A stretch of 64,000 bases of DNA from Torreya grandis. Its lineage: Eukaryota; Streptophyta; Pinopsida; Cupressales; Taxaceae. Below the pieces are notes generated by a model that saw only the letters and a list, made by a program, of their open reading frames with translations, did not search any database and was not told the DNA's origin. This document shows, piece after piece, positions 1-14,605 of this stretch; positions within the stretch are counted from its first letter, which is position 1; each line of letters begins with the position of its first letter. The position numbers and the translations under genes were made by a program. Location: NCBI GenBank assembly GCA_037957365.1, contig JARHVA010005354.1, positions 698,501-762,500 of the forward strand, written 5' to 3'.

Positions 1-2834
<2,834 letters not shown>

Positions 2835-3752
2835 TGAAAGCACAAAAAAAACATAAAAGACAAACTCTTTTACCTTCTTTGGGAGATCCAAATGGATTTA
2901 TTGAATGGTTTGCTCTTCTTTTGCATCGAGAAGTCTTTAACATTAGAGGTTACTTAGCTCCTTCTCTCCTTGGCACCTTATCTTGTGATTTCTTGCCTTA
3001 AGATTTGAGTATGGTAGCACCACTTGCTAAACATTTATGTATTATAACACTAAATCAAAGAGCTTGTTGAGGATATTTGATCATAATAACTTTACACCAA
3101 AAAATCTTGAAAACTAATAGGCATGGATTTGTATTTATAGCATTAGAAATTAACTCTAACCCAAGGTGAGTTAAGGTTGATTTTAGGCTTGGAATGGGTT
3201 CAAACTAACCCTTGGTGAATTAGAACTAATTATTGTAGAGTTAATAGTTTTCAAGTAATTATGATTTATAATTACTAGGCATGGATCTCAAATTGGATAT
3301 TTTAAGATATTTTCAAAGAGATTGACAACTCATAAAGGCAATGATGAAAGGCTAAGATATTTTGAATTTTGAAGTTCCTTTTTAGATATTCATTAATTAT
3401 GCATGGATAATTCAACTAATTATTTAATATTTTTTAGCTTATTAACTGATTTTTATCATATTTTTATCTCTTTTAAGGGTTAATTAAGTGTGCAACTACC
3501 CCACTTAATAGGTCCATAGGGTAAATTTAAAGTTGTGATGATACAAGGTGATTAGGGATGAATTTATGAGGTTATTATTATATATGGTATAATACCCCAA
3601 TTTGGGAGTCTCAACATGATTTTGAGCTTTGATGAATGGTGCAAAAGAAAATTTGGGATATTTAATGATTTCTATGATTAATGTGCAATGGTTGGTAGGA
3701 AACAGTTTAAAGTCCATTCAAAAACTAGTTGTGTCCAATTTTAGGTGTGTAT
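2835..3752 (-). repeat. gypsy1 3' LTR
   Basis: Direct repeat of 17,264-18,166 with many substitutions and small indels. Shared landmarks include 'gggagatccaaatgg' near 2,880 and 'gtgcaa(c/g)t(a/g)cccc' near 3,490. On the minus strand it starts TATACACACCTAAAATT, where the other copy has TGTAGACATCTAAAATT, so the terminal TG has decayed to TA. The left edge (tga at 2,835) is set by alignment with 17,264 and could be off by some bases. Confidence 0.85.
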
Positions 3753-3766
3753 AATTTTCCCTTATT
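3753..3766 (-). other. gypsy1 polypurine tract
   Basis: The minus strand reads AAATAAGGGAAAAT immediately before the 3' LTR. This is the position and composition expected of the plus-strand priming site. It supports the minus orientation of the element and the LTR edge at about 3,752. Confidence 0.65.
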
Positions 3767-3957
3767 TGGGAAGGCATTACAAGCTATAGACATAGTAATG
3801 TCTTCTTAAATAACTAAAAGGTCATGTATACCTAATGCTTCAATGATAATGGATGAACTGTAGATGCCCCCTTGAAAGAGTGGTTGGAAAAAAGGGTAGG
3901 CAATCAGTCTCTCAAAAGAAGGAAAGTAATGGGACTAAAAGGTAAAATGCGGTGAAA

Positions 3958-4520
3958 AATATTGATTTTCCCATAGGAGGTTATAATTAGTGGCATATGG
4001 ATCTACCTTAGTTGGGTAGACAAATAGGATGATTTTCCCACAAGCAATTATAATCATTAGCATAGATGGGACAAACAAGGTAATGATTTACCCATAAGTT
4101 GTTATAATAATTGAAAAGAGGATTAGAGTAATAAGAGAATGATTTTCCAAAAGATGGTTATAATCATGAAAGAAAAAACAATGGTTTGTCTAACAGTTAG
4201 AATCATTGGTAGGGTAAAAACATGTCCTAATTAGGTAGATAGAGATAATGGTTTACCCAAAGGTGGTTATAAGCATTATCATAATGAAAATGTGCCATAG
4301 CTGGGAAAAAGAAAGGTGATGATTTTCCCAAAGGTAGTTATAATCATTAACCTCCAGATAGATTGAAACACCATGATTTTCCCATAGTTGGTTATAATCA
4401 CTGGATTTGTGGGTGGGATGATACATAATGATGTGCTCAAAGGTGGTTAGAGTTATTGGTAGCATAAGTGATATGACATGTAATCATTTGCCCAGAGCAA
4501 ATTATAATGATTGACCAAAT
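3958..4520. repeat. Minisatellite, ~10 units of 42-71 bp, in gypsy1 3' noncoding region
   Basis: The core 'atgattttcccaaagg' followed by 'tggttataatcatt' recurs with variation near 3,960, 4,029, 4,083, 4,139, 4,181, 4,248, 4,319, 4,373, 4,428 and 4,483. The core is conserved while the linkers between cores vary. It lies between integrase and the 3' LTR, where Tat-lineage elements are known to carry tandem repeats. Confidence 0.85.
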
Positions 4521-5814
4521 CATGGAAATATGATGGGAAATTGGTATAGAGGAGAAAGATAAATTTTGGTAGCCTACTATTATAGAGATTCATGTCCTAA
4601 CTAGCAAGGATTAAAATTCTTTCATTATTTAATTACTCTATATGTGGGACATGATTTGAGTGATTGGGAATTTTTTAGGTGTCAAAGAGATATATCATGG
4701 CCGCATTGATTGTAAGACTTCCCAAGATGATTTCTTTTGTAGCACATGATGGTAGGAATCATGATATGAAACACCATGAGAACTTAGCCAAAATATGCAT
4801 AAGGACTAACACATAATCCAATAAATAATTAGAAATAATGTACCAATTATAAAAAAACTTGATGACAATGTTAACATATGAATATAGATGGACTTAAGTA
4901 TAATAAGTAAGGAATAACCTAATGAATGCATATATACTAAGTCAAGGTACAACACAAAATTGAAAAAATAGGCAAATAAAAAAACAAGCAAAAAGATAAG
5001 ACAAAAAAAATAAAGAGAATAAAATGAAACAAAAACAAATAATGGTTAAGTATAATGTTAGCACAAATAGAGGATAAAAAAAGATGATGACCAATGCCTC
5101 TAGGTGATCAAAGATAACGAAACAAATAAACCAAATGGGGGAATATAATAAAAGGAAGGGGGTAGTTGAGTTGACTCCAAATGCACCAGGAAAGTGGATT
5201 ATACCTACATAGTTTCATGGACATAGGATCAAACATAAGCTTTAGGCCAAATGTAGTTCTCCCAAAAAATGGGATAGAAGAAATATGATGATCAATGAAA
5301 TATGATTGACGTTGTGTATGAATATGGTAATGATCTCACAAAATGGTGAATGTATAGGATGTGAGGCCAGTAAAGATGGGGAAACTAAATGATAAGTGGT
5401 TAGTTTGTGAAGTAGCTAGGGATCCCAGAATCCTTAAGGCAATGAAGTGGTTGATGTGGAATATTTTTGGGATTTTATAGATCATTTCATAAATGTTTTT
5501 AGAATTTTTGAAGTATCTCAACTCAATCAAAAATGATGAGATACTAAATGGTCCAACTCAAAAAATGGTGAGAGCATTCAAACTTAAATTTCTCATAAAA
5601 TAGAGAGAGCATGATAAAGGGTGATTGAGATGACATCAATGGTAATTAAGCTCTGCCTAAATAGTCCCAAGATGGGACTTCAAGTCATTGTATTTCTACC
5701 TTACAGTAGAGGAATCTAACTAGGTAGAAGCAAATTCATAAATGAGGCAAAGTAGGCAAATGACACAATACAACATAGGAATGGCAAGGTAGTACTTCAA
5801 GGAATGATAAAGGT

Positions 5815-5958
5815 GTTATTCCTAATTTTACCATAGGTGATTATAATTAAGAAATGATAACATAGGTCAATGATACTAATTTTCCTATAGGCAGTTATAA
5901 TTAGTATCACGATGATAGTACACTAATTTGCCCAAAGGCATTTATAATCAGTAGTATG
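5815..5958. repeat. Three further copies of the gypsy1 3' minisatellite core
   Basis: Cores 'taattttaccataggtg', 'taattttcctataggcag' and 'taatttgcccaaaggca', each followed by 'ttataat'. They match the 3,958-4,520 array but are separated from it by about 1.3 kb of sequence (4,521-5,814) in which I see no gene or core copies. Confidence 0.75.
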
Positions 5959-6249
5959 TGAATGGAATAAAAAAAGGAATGCATGATGAAACTACCAAAC
6001 CTCAGTCATACTACTCCAAAAACTATTGTTATCTATAATGTGGAATCAACTATGAAAACTTGATCTCAATTCTATTGCTAAAAGTTCCCAAAAAACCAAT
6101 GGAATGAAACCAAGGTCAAAGGGGTTGGTTAGGGAGGTTAAAAACAACTTTGGTCAATAGGAAAGGTATGATATAATGGTATATGGTATGGTAAAAATAA
6201 AATCATGATATGGTACAATGTAAATGGGCCTCATAGGCAATACTTCAAA

Positions 6250-7330
6250 TCTATCAAGTGAAGTAATACTTTAGGTGTATAGTTTTCGTCAACTCATCAA
6301 GTTCATTCCTATCTAGTATATGAGCCTATATGCTCCAGAGCCATCATTTACAAAAATGATATATGGGCCTATACAATTGGGTTTTAAATTAACCATGTGC
6401 TTATTCTTGAACATGGTATTCTATTATTTTTCTTTGAGTACAAGATCACCAAGCTCAAATTCTCTATGTTTAACTCACCAATTATAGTGACCATGAAGTA
6501 TGTTCTGGTATGCTTGCAATCTATTAACTATGTCCATCTATTTTTCATCAATTAAATATAGCTATTGCATGCAAGATACTCAGTAAGATTCATCATCTAG
6601 AACATGTTTTAGTGAGATACATTAAGAAGGTAACTCAACCTCAATGAGAATAATGGCCTCAATGCCATAAACTAGGGAATATAGAGTGGCTCTTATTGGG
6701 GTATGATAATTGGTGTAATATGCCCAAAGGGTATGGAATATTTGGAGGTACCATTCATGACCTACATCATTAATAATCATTTTAATGATGTTGATAATGG
6801 TTTTATTGGGTGCTTCTACTTGGCTATTACCTTGTGCCTAATAGGTAGTAGAAAAATGTTGAGTAATGTTGTAATTGACACATAATGAGGTAACATCCTT
6901 ATTCTTAAATGATCTACCATTATCAGATATAATGTTAGATTTGATACCATATAGGTAGATGAGATGGTTAAAAATGAATTTGGAAATTTGTTTTCTAGTG
7001 ACATAAGTGAGGGGTATAGCTTTGACCCACATAGTGAAATATTTGGTAGCAGTACAGATATCTTTATGGCCATCAGATGAGGTTGGGTTAATCTTCCCAA
7101 TGAGATCAAGGCCATATGTAGAAAATATCCATGGTGTAAGCATTGGATTTAAATTCTTGGTTAGGGCATGAATTAGACTAGTGTGCCTTTGACATTTATT
7201 GCACCTTTTAACATAAATAGTTGCATTTGCATCTATAGTTAGCTAATAGTACCTAGCATGTAGGATATTTTTAGATAGGATGACCACTATTTTCTGGGCC
7301 CCACATAATCCTTCATAGACTTCTTGTAAC
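6250..7330 (-). pseudogene. gypsy1 integrase, decayed
   Basis: Would insert the element's DNA copy into the genome. On the minus strand the zinc-binding half with 'RCNKCQ' comes first (about 7,180-7,200), then the catalytic core with 'YGLDLIGKINP', 'IISDNGRSF' and 'QVEAPNKT'. The D, D and E positions of the active-site triad are therefore still readable. A 'WALWAYRT'-type segment appears as 'HTLWAYYTN', followed by a GPY/F-type module ('IGPYII', near 6,365). The reading is broken by several stops (for example near 7,230 and 6,838) and shifts frame. Length, order and neighbours match Ty3/gypsy integrase, and RNase H lies just upstream. Confident in family, not in exact ends. Confidence 0.88.
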
Positions 7331-7614
7331 ACTAATGTTGATTCTATCTAAATTAAACAACAAAGTAGAGTTCTAAAAAAGTTGTAGCCATAAAGGGTTG
7401 GTTAAAGTAAGATATAACATGCAACTTGGTGGGTAAACACCTTGATTTATTTATGGGATAGGTTTAATGGCATAATGTGATCATGAAGTTAGGTGAAAAT
7501 TTTAAATACCATATATAGATGGGACCAATAATATCACTGGTCATTGTGATGGTTGAAGGTTCACAAGCCAGTGCTAGAATATTTTCAACTAGGAATTGAT
7601 TTTTTTTATGTTAT

Positions 7615-8010
7615 CTTTATGATGAATTAAAAAGCCAATGGTGGCCATGGAATTTTCTATGTTGTTATTGGCCCTTGATATGTGTTCAAATTTTACATTG
7701 ATAATATGTTGTTTAAGAGTGTTAATTTTGGCCTTATATGGAACCAGCTTGTCATATTTGGTTTGAAAGTGGTTTGTAACCTAGTTGATGATTAATTAGA
7801 AATCACCATAAACCTTGATATGTTATATATTACATTGTAATACTTATAAAATTACTATAATGAGTGATTCATATTCATCCATGTTGTTAGTACAAGGAAA
7901 TCTAATACAAAATGATTTAGGTATAATATCCCCCTATGGTGTAATAAATAATAGGCCTACCCCTGATCCATGTGATGTGAATGATCCATAAAAATATAGC
8001 TTCCAATTTT
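7615..8010 (-). pseudogene. gypsy1 second RNase H (Tat-type), decayed
   Basis: Between the RT-linked RNase H and integrase, the minus strand reads 'WKLYFDGSFTSHGSG', then 'FPCTNNMDEYESLI', then 'KLVPYKAKI' and 'FEHISRANNNIENSMA'. The first D and the 'NNMDEYE' block correspond to catalytic positions of an RNase H fold (usual form NNEAEYEAL; the second E is changed to D). A separate RNase H at this place is characteristic of Tat-lineage gypsy elements. At least one frameshift and one stop are present in the middle. This domain sets the lineage of the element. Confidence 0.8.
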
Positions 8011-8103
8011 ATCTACAAGAGGTGATTCAATTATGGTCATAATGGACCCATCTAGGAATTAAAAAGTTAGAGGTTTTGTATCTAGAATGGAGGCTTCAAC
8101 AAG

Positions 8104-9580
8104 CTAATCTGCAAGTACTTGTTCCTTGATGGCCTTTTGGTTGACGTATTCTCTCTTAAACTCACTGAGAATCATGATCAATTTAGCCATGTGGCCTTGT
8201 AAGGCTATCTTGGATATTAGATACTTAAGGTAAATAACTATGGTCTTATTGCTTAACATGTAATGTTGAAGTTTATGAGATGCAAAGATCATAACTAAAT
8301 AGGTTTTTTTAATTGGTGTATAATAATGTTCATATGTAACCAATGTATGGATTTGATAGTACATGGAATGTTATTTTCCATTATCATCATGATGAGCTAG
8401 AAGTGCCCCTAGGTCTTTGTCATTGGTAGATAGATACAATAGGAATGGCTTTCTTGGCATAGGTGGAAACAAAATAGGTAGTTTGGCAAGATAATCCTTT
8501 AAATATTGAAAATATATGACATTCATCATTATAATGAAATGTGACACCTTTCTTCAAAAAAAGTGTAAATGGATGACATTTTTCAGCCAACTAAGAAATA
8601 AATCATCTAATAGACTGAATCTTGCCCTACAAACTACAGAGTTGCTTCAAATTAGAAGGTGGTGGAATATCGATAATGGCTTATAATTTGGTTGGATCAA
8701 CTTCAATGCCTTTATGAGATATAATGAATCTAAGAAATTTACTTGAATTAACTCCAAAAACATACTTCTTAGGATTGAATCTAAATTTGTATTCACTCAC
8801 TATCTCAAATATTCTTCATAATGTTGCTAGATGATAAGCCCTGGTCTTTGATTTTTGTGGTATGCTGTCAACATAGTCTTCAATAATGGCATGCATCATA
8901 TCATGAAATATAATGGTCATGGATCTTTGGTATGTGGACTCAATGTTTTTTAAATGAAATGGGATAACTTGACAATAAAATTTTCCCCATGGAGTGGTGA
9001 ACATTGTTTTATGTTGGTATTATGGTGCAATCCTAATTTGGTTGTATCCTAAAAATTCCATCCATCAGTGAAAGAATTTCATACCCAGATGTGGATTCAA
9101 TTATTATGTCAATATATGGTAGATTAAAGTAATATTTGAGGTAGGCCTTATTTATATCTCTGAAATCAATACAGATTTTAATTCCTTCTAGCTTCTTATT
9201 GACTAACACAATATTTAAGATCCACTCTAAATAGTTGATCATTCAAATACATCTCACTTCTAAGAATTTTTCCAACTCTTTCTTTACTAATATAGTAATG
9301 TAAGGATGCATTTTTCATAGTTTCTACTTCATGGGTTTGACATCAAGATGTACAAGAAGGTGGTGTAAAACTAAAGAATAGTCCAAACCTAGTATGTCGA
9401 AGTATGCCCAGGCAAGTATGTCAACAAAGTCCCTCAAAAGGGATATAAATATTTCATGTTCCTCCTTAGTAAGAAACACATCTAATTTGATCCATTTTAG
9501 GTCATCTAGAGTCTTGATGTTGACTTCTATAGTTTCCTCCATAAGAAGAGTTGAAGTATTTTCCAGAATGGTTGGCAATG
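8104..9580 (-). pseudogene. gypsy1 reverse transcriptase and RT-linked RNase H, decayed
   Basis: Would copy element RNA into DNA. From the N-terminal side, the minus strand shows the linker 'LRDFVDILAWAY' and 'GLDYSLVLHHL' (9,330-9,500), the fingers with 'CIDFRDINKAYLKYY' and 'LSLMDGIF' (about 9,060-9,190), and 'PFHLKNIESTYQRSM' (about 8,930-8,975). The active-site box is YVDS instead of the expected YVDD (near 8,870). The RNase H part reads 'YYTPIKKTYLVMIFA', 'KLQHYMLSNKT' and 'MILSEFKREYV' (8,104-8,364). Stops and frameshifts separate these blocks. Family assignment is firm. The copy cannot encode an active enzyme. Confidence 0.9.
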
Positions 9581-10215
9581 ATTGGAATTGGCCTGTAATG
9601 ACAAAGTCCTTTATTTAGACTAGTTCTTCAAGTTCCCCTATACAAGATGAATAATAATCTCCTAATTGTAAGTATGGACATGTGATAAACACTATTTTTA
9701 TCTCTTTAATGATTCAATCTAAGGTATGTTATTCCTCAAAATTGAACTTGGCCCTGAAAACAAGTTCTTTGTTGGTTGTCTCTTGAGCTATGTTCAGGGA
9801 AAGATGAAAACCCCCATCTAATGGTGCCTAAAAAAATGTTTATGAAGACCTAGAAAATACCAATATGTTTAAATCTGATCACCCCTAATTAGTTTAAATC
9901 TAAGACCATAGGTTCCTTTGTATGAGTTATAGAGATTGGCTCAAGTGTTCCCTATTGATTTGGCTTGAGGCCTCCTCCTTGATAGGTATGATTATCTAGT
10001 ATCTTATTAGGAATGGGGTATTTGGATTTTTTTATAATAATTAGCTAGTTTTTCATTGTATAACCATGATTCATAATTTTCAAGTGGGTTTATTCTTGGC
10101 CTATGGATAATGCTAAAATTATAAGTGTTAGACCATGTAATTTTCCATTTCCATTTCACTTCCATTCCATGCAAGGTGGATTGGATTTAGGCCTTCCATA
10201 GGACTTGGGGTTTTT

Positions 10216-10800
10216 TCAAAGCTTAACAATGTGAAAATCTACTAGGCCATTAGCTATAATGGTATAATGATTGGACATTTTGAGACATGGCATATGGGAA
10301 GATGAATCAAGGGTCACTAGGTCAATGCAATTGGCTTCTAGTAAATCAACAAGAATTTCTTTCCCCTTTTCCTTTTTGAGAGTCAAATCTAGGCCAAAGT
10401 GATAGTTACAGCTTTTGTACTTGACATTTAAATGTTTACAATGTTTGTAGGGATGACAATCTCCATAGATGGTGACCTTCATGCTTGAATGAGAGATCTT
10501 GAGACACTAGTGAAACATTGATGGGATTCCATGTGTCCAAGGTGTTCCCAAGAGCAAATAATATTAAAAATCTAGGTCTAACACATGGAAAAGTGTATCA
10601 TGGGTCAAGGGCCCAAAAATAACTAGAAAGCTAATGGTGCCTTGTGATTCCCACTCTTCATTTTCATAGGCCTTGATAGTGATCATTTATGGTTAAAGAT
10701 TAGTTGTTGTGTATCTGAGATGCTTGATTATCCTTAGAGACACAATATTCAAGCCTGATCTATTATCTATGAGGGCACATTTCACTTTGTGTCATGTTAT
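10216..10800 (-). pseudogene. gypsy1 aspartic protease (retropepsin), decayed
   Basis: Would process the Gag-Pol polyprotein. The minus strand reads 'CALIDNRSGLNIVSL' at the active-site position, where related elements have a glycine in place of the R. It continues with 'ITIKAYENEEWESQG', then 'YYLLLGTPWTHGIPSMFH', the usual C-terminal retropepsin block (LLG-PW-H). An 88-codon open segment follows (10,216-10,482). In-frame stops interrupt the first half. It lies directly upstream of the RT linker, with 9,581-10,215 holding no further recognised domain. Confidence 0.75.
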
Positions 10801-10809
10801 GATAACTTT

Positions 10810-13800
10810 GATTTATAATAAATTATTATGAATAGGGCCAAGGGATGACATGCCACTTTGGTCAAAGGTTAATTGTTGGCCTGGGGCTAAATGTCCAACC
10901 AAAGCTTGGAATTTATCTAGGGATATGTCATTTTACACTTTTGATTAGCTAAGGAGCTCTATTAAGATGTTCTTGTGGATAGTAGACAAATGCAAAAAAT
11001 CCAAAATGGAAATTTGTGTGGGTGTTTTTTGAAGTTTTTCCATAATATCTAATGTCTTTTCTAAAAAAATGGTATATTTCCTATTCCTATCCATAATGTT
11101 AGGATGGATGGGTGTGGTGGTAGATGGTTGTGGGATTGAGATGGTAATCTTTGACTATCAAATTATGATAGCATAATCAAGATTAGATACATAAATAGTG
11201 TTTCTAGTAAATGAGAGTGGAGGGGTCAAATAGGATAAGTCTCAATTATTGGTCTACTTGTATGTGGTCATAAAGCAATGATGAGTTATCAGTATAACGT
11301 CCAAAGGTGGTAAACCCTATTTGTTGATGAGCCTATTTGTGGTCCTAGGCCAAGGAAGGATCACTGGCATAGGTTGGTTGATTATAATTTGTTATCAATA
11401 GTCTAGTTCTATTAACACTTGGTCTTGGATTCATGGTAATGGTGTAAATGTGACCCCCCACAAGATGACCTAAAAAATTGTTATAATCATGTGTAATTAC
11501 ATGGTATGTCTATTTGGTATTAACATCATTATATCCTTGGTTTTTTCCATTTCATTGATGTTGTTGTTGATTCTAGTATTGTCATTATTGTCTTAGTTAT
11601 GGATACTATTACTACTATTATTTCAGCTTTGATTATTTTTGTTGTTATTGTTATGTTTTAGAAAAGGGTTTTGATAAATACCCAAGTTCTAATTGGATGT
11701 AGAATCTCTATTATCCAATGTTATTTCCCCATTTTCCAACATATTATTGATGATATATTTGATTTACATGTAATGGTGTAGATTATGTCCATTAACCCAA
11801 TGGTATTCAAATAATTCATTTTTTCTATACCAAATTAGATAAAGAATGCCCTCAAGATAGTGCTTTTGAATCGACCAACTAACCAGATTATCAAAGGATA
11901 ACTTTCAAAACATAGCTTCAATGGGCTCTCCAAGGTCACTAAAGACATGATGATTAGGAAAATTTATCTTTAGAGGAGGGGTTTATAAAGGAAAAGGATT
12001 TTGTGATTGTTGAGTTGGTTTAAGTTGTTACAAAGGTTGCATTTGTTGAATAGGTAGTTGGTGAGTAATTTATATTTGTGGCATTGGTTGACTAGATTTT
12101 TTTGCACTATTTGGACATGTTATGACCTAGTTAATCCATTTCCAATAACATTCTTGTTGTAGTTAAACTATTTATATTTTCATAATTACCGACTTGGGTT
12201 GGTGTTGATACTTTCACTTTGACTTAGTTGTGATTTTAATTTTGGCCATTTCCTTGGTTTTGATTCAATTAGGTAAGCTTGATAATCCCTTTGTTAATAA
12301 GGGCATTTTCAACTAGTAAACCTTTGTAAATGATCTACTTGAAAGTATGTCTACACTATAGATCTAGATAGTAGGATATCTCGCTGTGCAAAGTTTTGGC
12401 AAACACCACAACTGATTGTTTATCTAGTAAACTATAGTTGAAATAGCTATCAAGTGATCTTCATCACTATAGATATCTTGTGAAACTTTCATGAGCCTTC
12501 TATTTGGCTTGATACAAATATACCAATGAAATCTCATGTTCAAGATTGTAGGAGAAATACTACACAAACTTGTCTAAAACATCAAAAAATCAAATATTGA
12601 GTTATTTAATAATTTCAAGAACCACTCCAAAGCTTGTCCTACTATACCCTAAGGAAATAAAATTAGGAAATATATGTCACTGTAAGCCACTGGATGATAA
12701 ACAACAAATAATTCTATCAAACTAGCTTTTAAGTCTCCTTTACCCTTATATTTGTCAAATTTTAGAGGTTCATACCCTAGAAAATGGTATTTGAAAATAC
12801 TCCATGTTGAATGGATAAGAACACACATCATCCATCTTAATATTCTTGGTTTATTTTTTGATTTTAATGGTAGCAATTACATCCTTCATTTTCTAAAGTT
12901 ATTGCACTAGGAAACTGGATGGAATATTGGCCTGAAATGGAGTCTAGGTAGTCAAAGGTGGATTACCTTGACTAGGGTATAATGGAGGCATGTTTTATTA
13001 TGTAATGTTGGTTTGGTTATAGAATTGAATATGAATATGCATTTGTGGATTAAGATGCAATCATTGTAATTTCACACATTAAGGTATGATATTTTAGTTT
13101 GAATTTAGTATATAGGCCTAGTTTTGAGGTAATTATGGCTAGGATGGAAGGATATGGACCTAGGTGAAGTACTGTGACTACTAAATTTAAATATGAATTT
13201 GTTGTTGACTAGTCAAAACTAGTTGAATAAGGGTAACTTTTTTTGAAACAAGGCACTGCTATTGAATTTAAGGCACATTTAGAATAAAAGGCAATTATTA
13301 CCTGATTGACACTAAATAGTAGTACCCCTTGGTTACACAAACACTTATTGTGAAGTAGGTACTTTTTGAGTGTTCAACATTTGTCACTAACCAATAGACA
13401 TACATTTTTGATTGGTAAACATTTGTGAAGGCATGTTGGTTTGTGAGTGAAGAGGTATACTTTTAACTACTTGATGAGGTGGAACATTAGTTGCCCCATG
13501 TTGAGGTGGAAAAATATTTTGCCTATATTACATTATTATAGTAGATTGTGCATATTGTTATGGAATGTTAGTCATCACTTGGTGTGGTGGAGTAATATTC
13601 ATCACATTTTTTGAGGCAAGGCACTAGTTTGCATTTGATTACTTAATCCTTATGATTGCATACTTGATGAAGTAGTTGGTTAAGGATTAGAGGTAGTTGT
13701 TGTTTAGAGATAGAATTTTCTTCTCCCTACTGTTTCAAAACACTCATGGTTTTTACTAAAGGAACTTGTTGTGTACTAGTTATTTATGCATTTAAACGAC

Positions 13801-14605
13801 TTTGACCTAGATTGGATGATACTTGCATGTTATCCACTATGTTTGGCAGATTCATTTATGTAGAAGTAGTAGACACTTATTCAATAGCTAGTGCATTAAC
13901 CATGTTTCCAACTAAATTTATTTAAATGAATGTATCTATACCTAACTAGTCTTGTCTTATCAATTTGATAAATACTCCTATTAAAGGAGCTAACTTGATG
14001 AGAGGAGCATTTGACATGGCCATATTATTAAAATTACATGTTGTTAAAATAGGTTTGATATATTGTTTATATTTGTATAGAATGGTCCTCTATGATGCCT
14101 TTTCCTATGACAAGCATATATGGGTCTTGATATGACATATACACTAGAGCTTAAGGATTTTTAGAAAAGGCATGTTCAATGGTTTGGTTGTAAGGCATAG
14201 TTGAAGGCACTCTAACTAGACTAAGCATGTTTTCATGGTGGAAGTCTACTAGAAACTTAGCCCTACTTCCATGGCTTTGATTAAAACATCTTCCTTGTTT
14301 ACAAACAAGTGATGATCAAATAATTAGATATCATATGTTGATGGCATCATGACATAGTACAATTATTTTTTAACTTGATCTACAACTAATGGTATACTAA
14401 TAAGGTATTGAGTTGTTTATTTTTAGACTTGATTTGAATATGGAGGAGTGTTAACCAAGTATTGGGATAGAGGATCTTGGCCTTGTTCCCTATAATAAGA
14501 ATTGTAAGTAGGATAAGGATCCATCTCACAAACTACATCATCACCATAAGGGTATTGAACAAAGTCATCTTGCACAACCACATTATCATATCCTAGATTA
14601 TACAT
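10810..14605 (-). pseudogene. gypsy1 gag, decayed
   Basis: Structural polyprotein of the particle. The reading probably begins at the ATG at 14,605 (a 60-codon Tyr/Asp-rich open segment to 14,423). The capsid region is clear near 12,350-12,880: 'PLKFDKYKGKGDLKA', 'VAYSDIYFLILF' and 'GQALEWFLKLLNNS'. Further on comes a degenerate zinc-knuckle-like block 'EYHWVNGHNLHHYM' (about 11,780-11,815; Cys positions lost) and 'NMLENGEI', then an Asn-rich stretch (11,530-11,680) and a remnant of the 'QISIL-LL-LS' type segment that precedes the protease. Many stops. About 3.8 kb is long for gag, consistent with Tat elements. Confidence 0.72.

Noticed and set aside
3958..4520. CRISPR-like array (conserved core with variable spacers)
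   Set aside because: The window is plant retrotransposon DNA, unit lengths vary from 42 to 71 bases, cores are degenerate and the array lies in a Tat-element 3' region. It is a minisatellite.
6703..6885. Plus-strand 60-codon open frame
   Set aside because: Antisense to the clear integrase reading on the minus strand.
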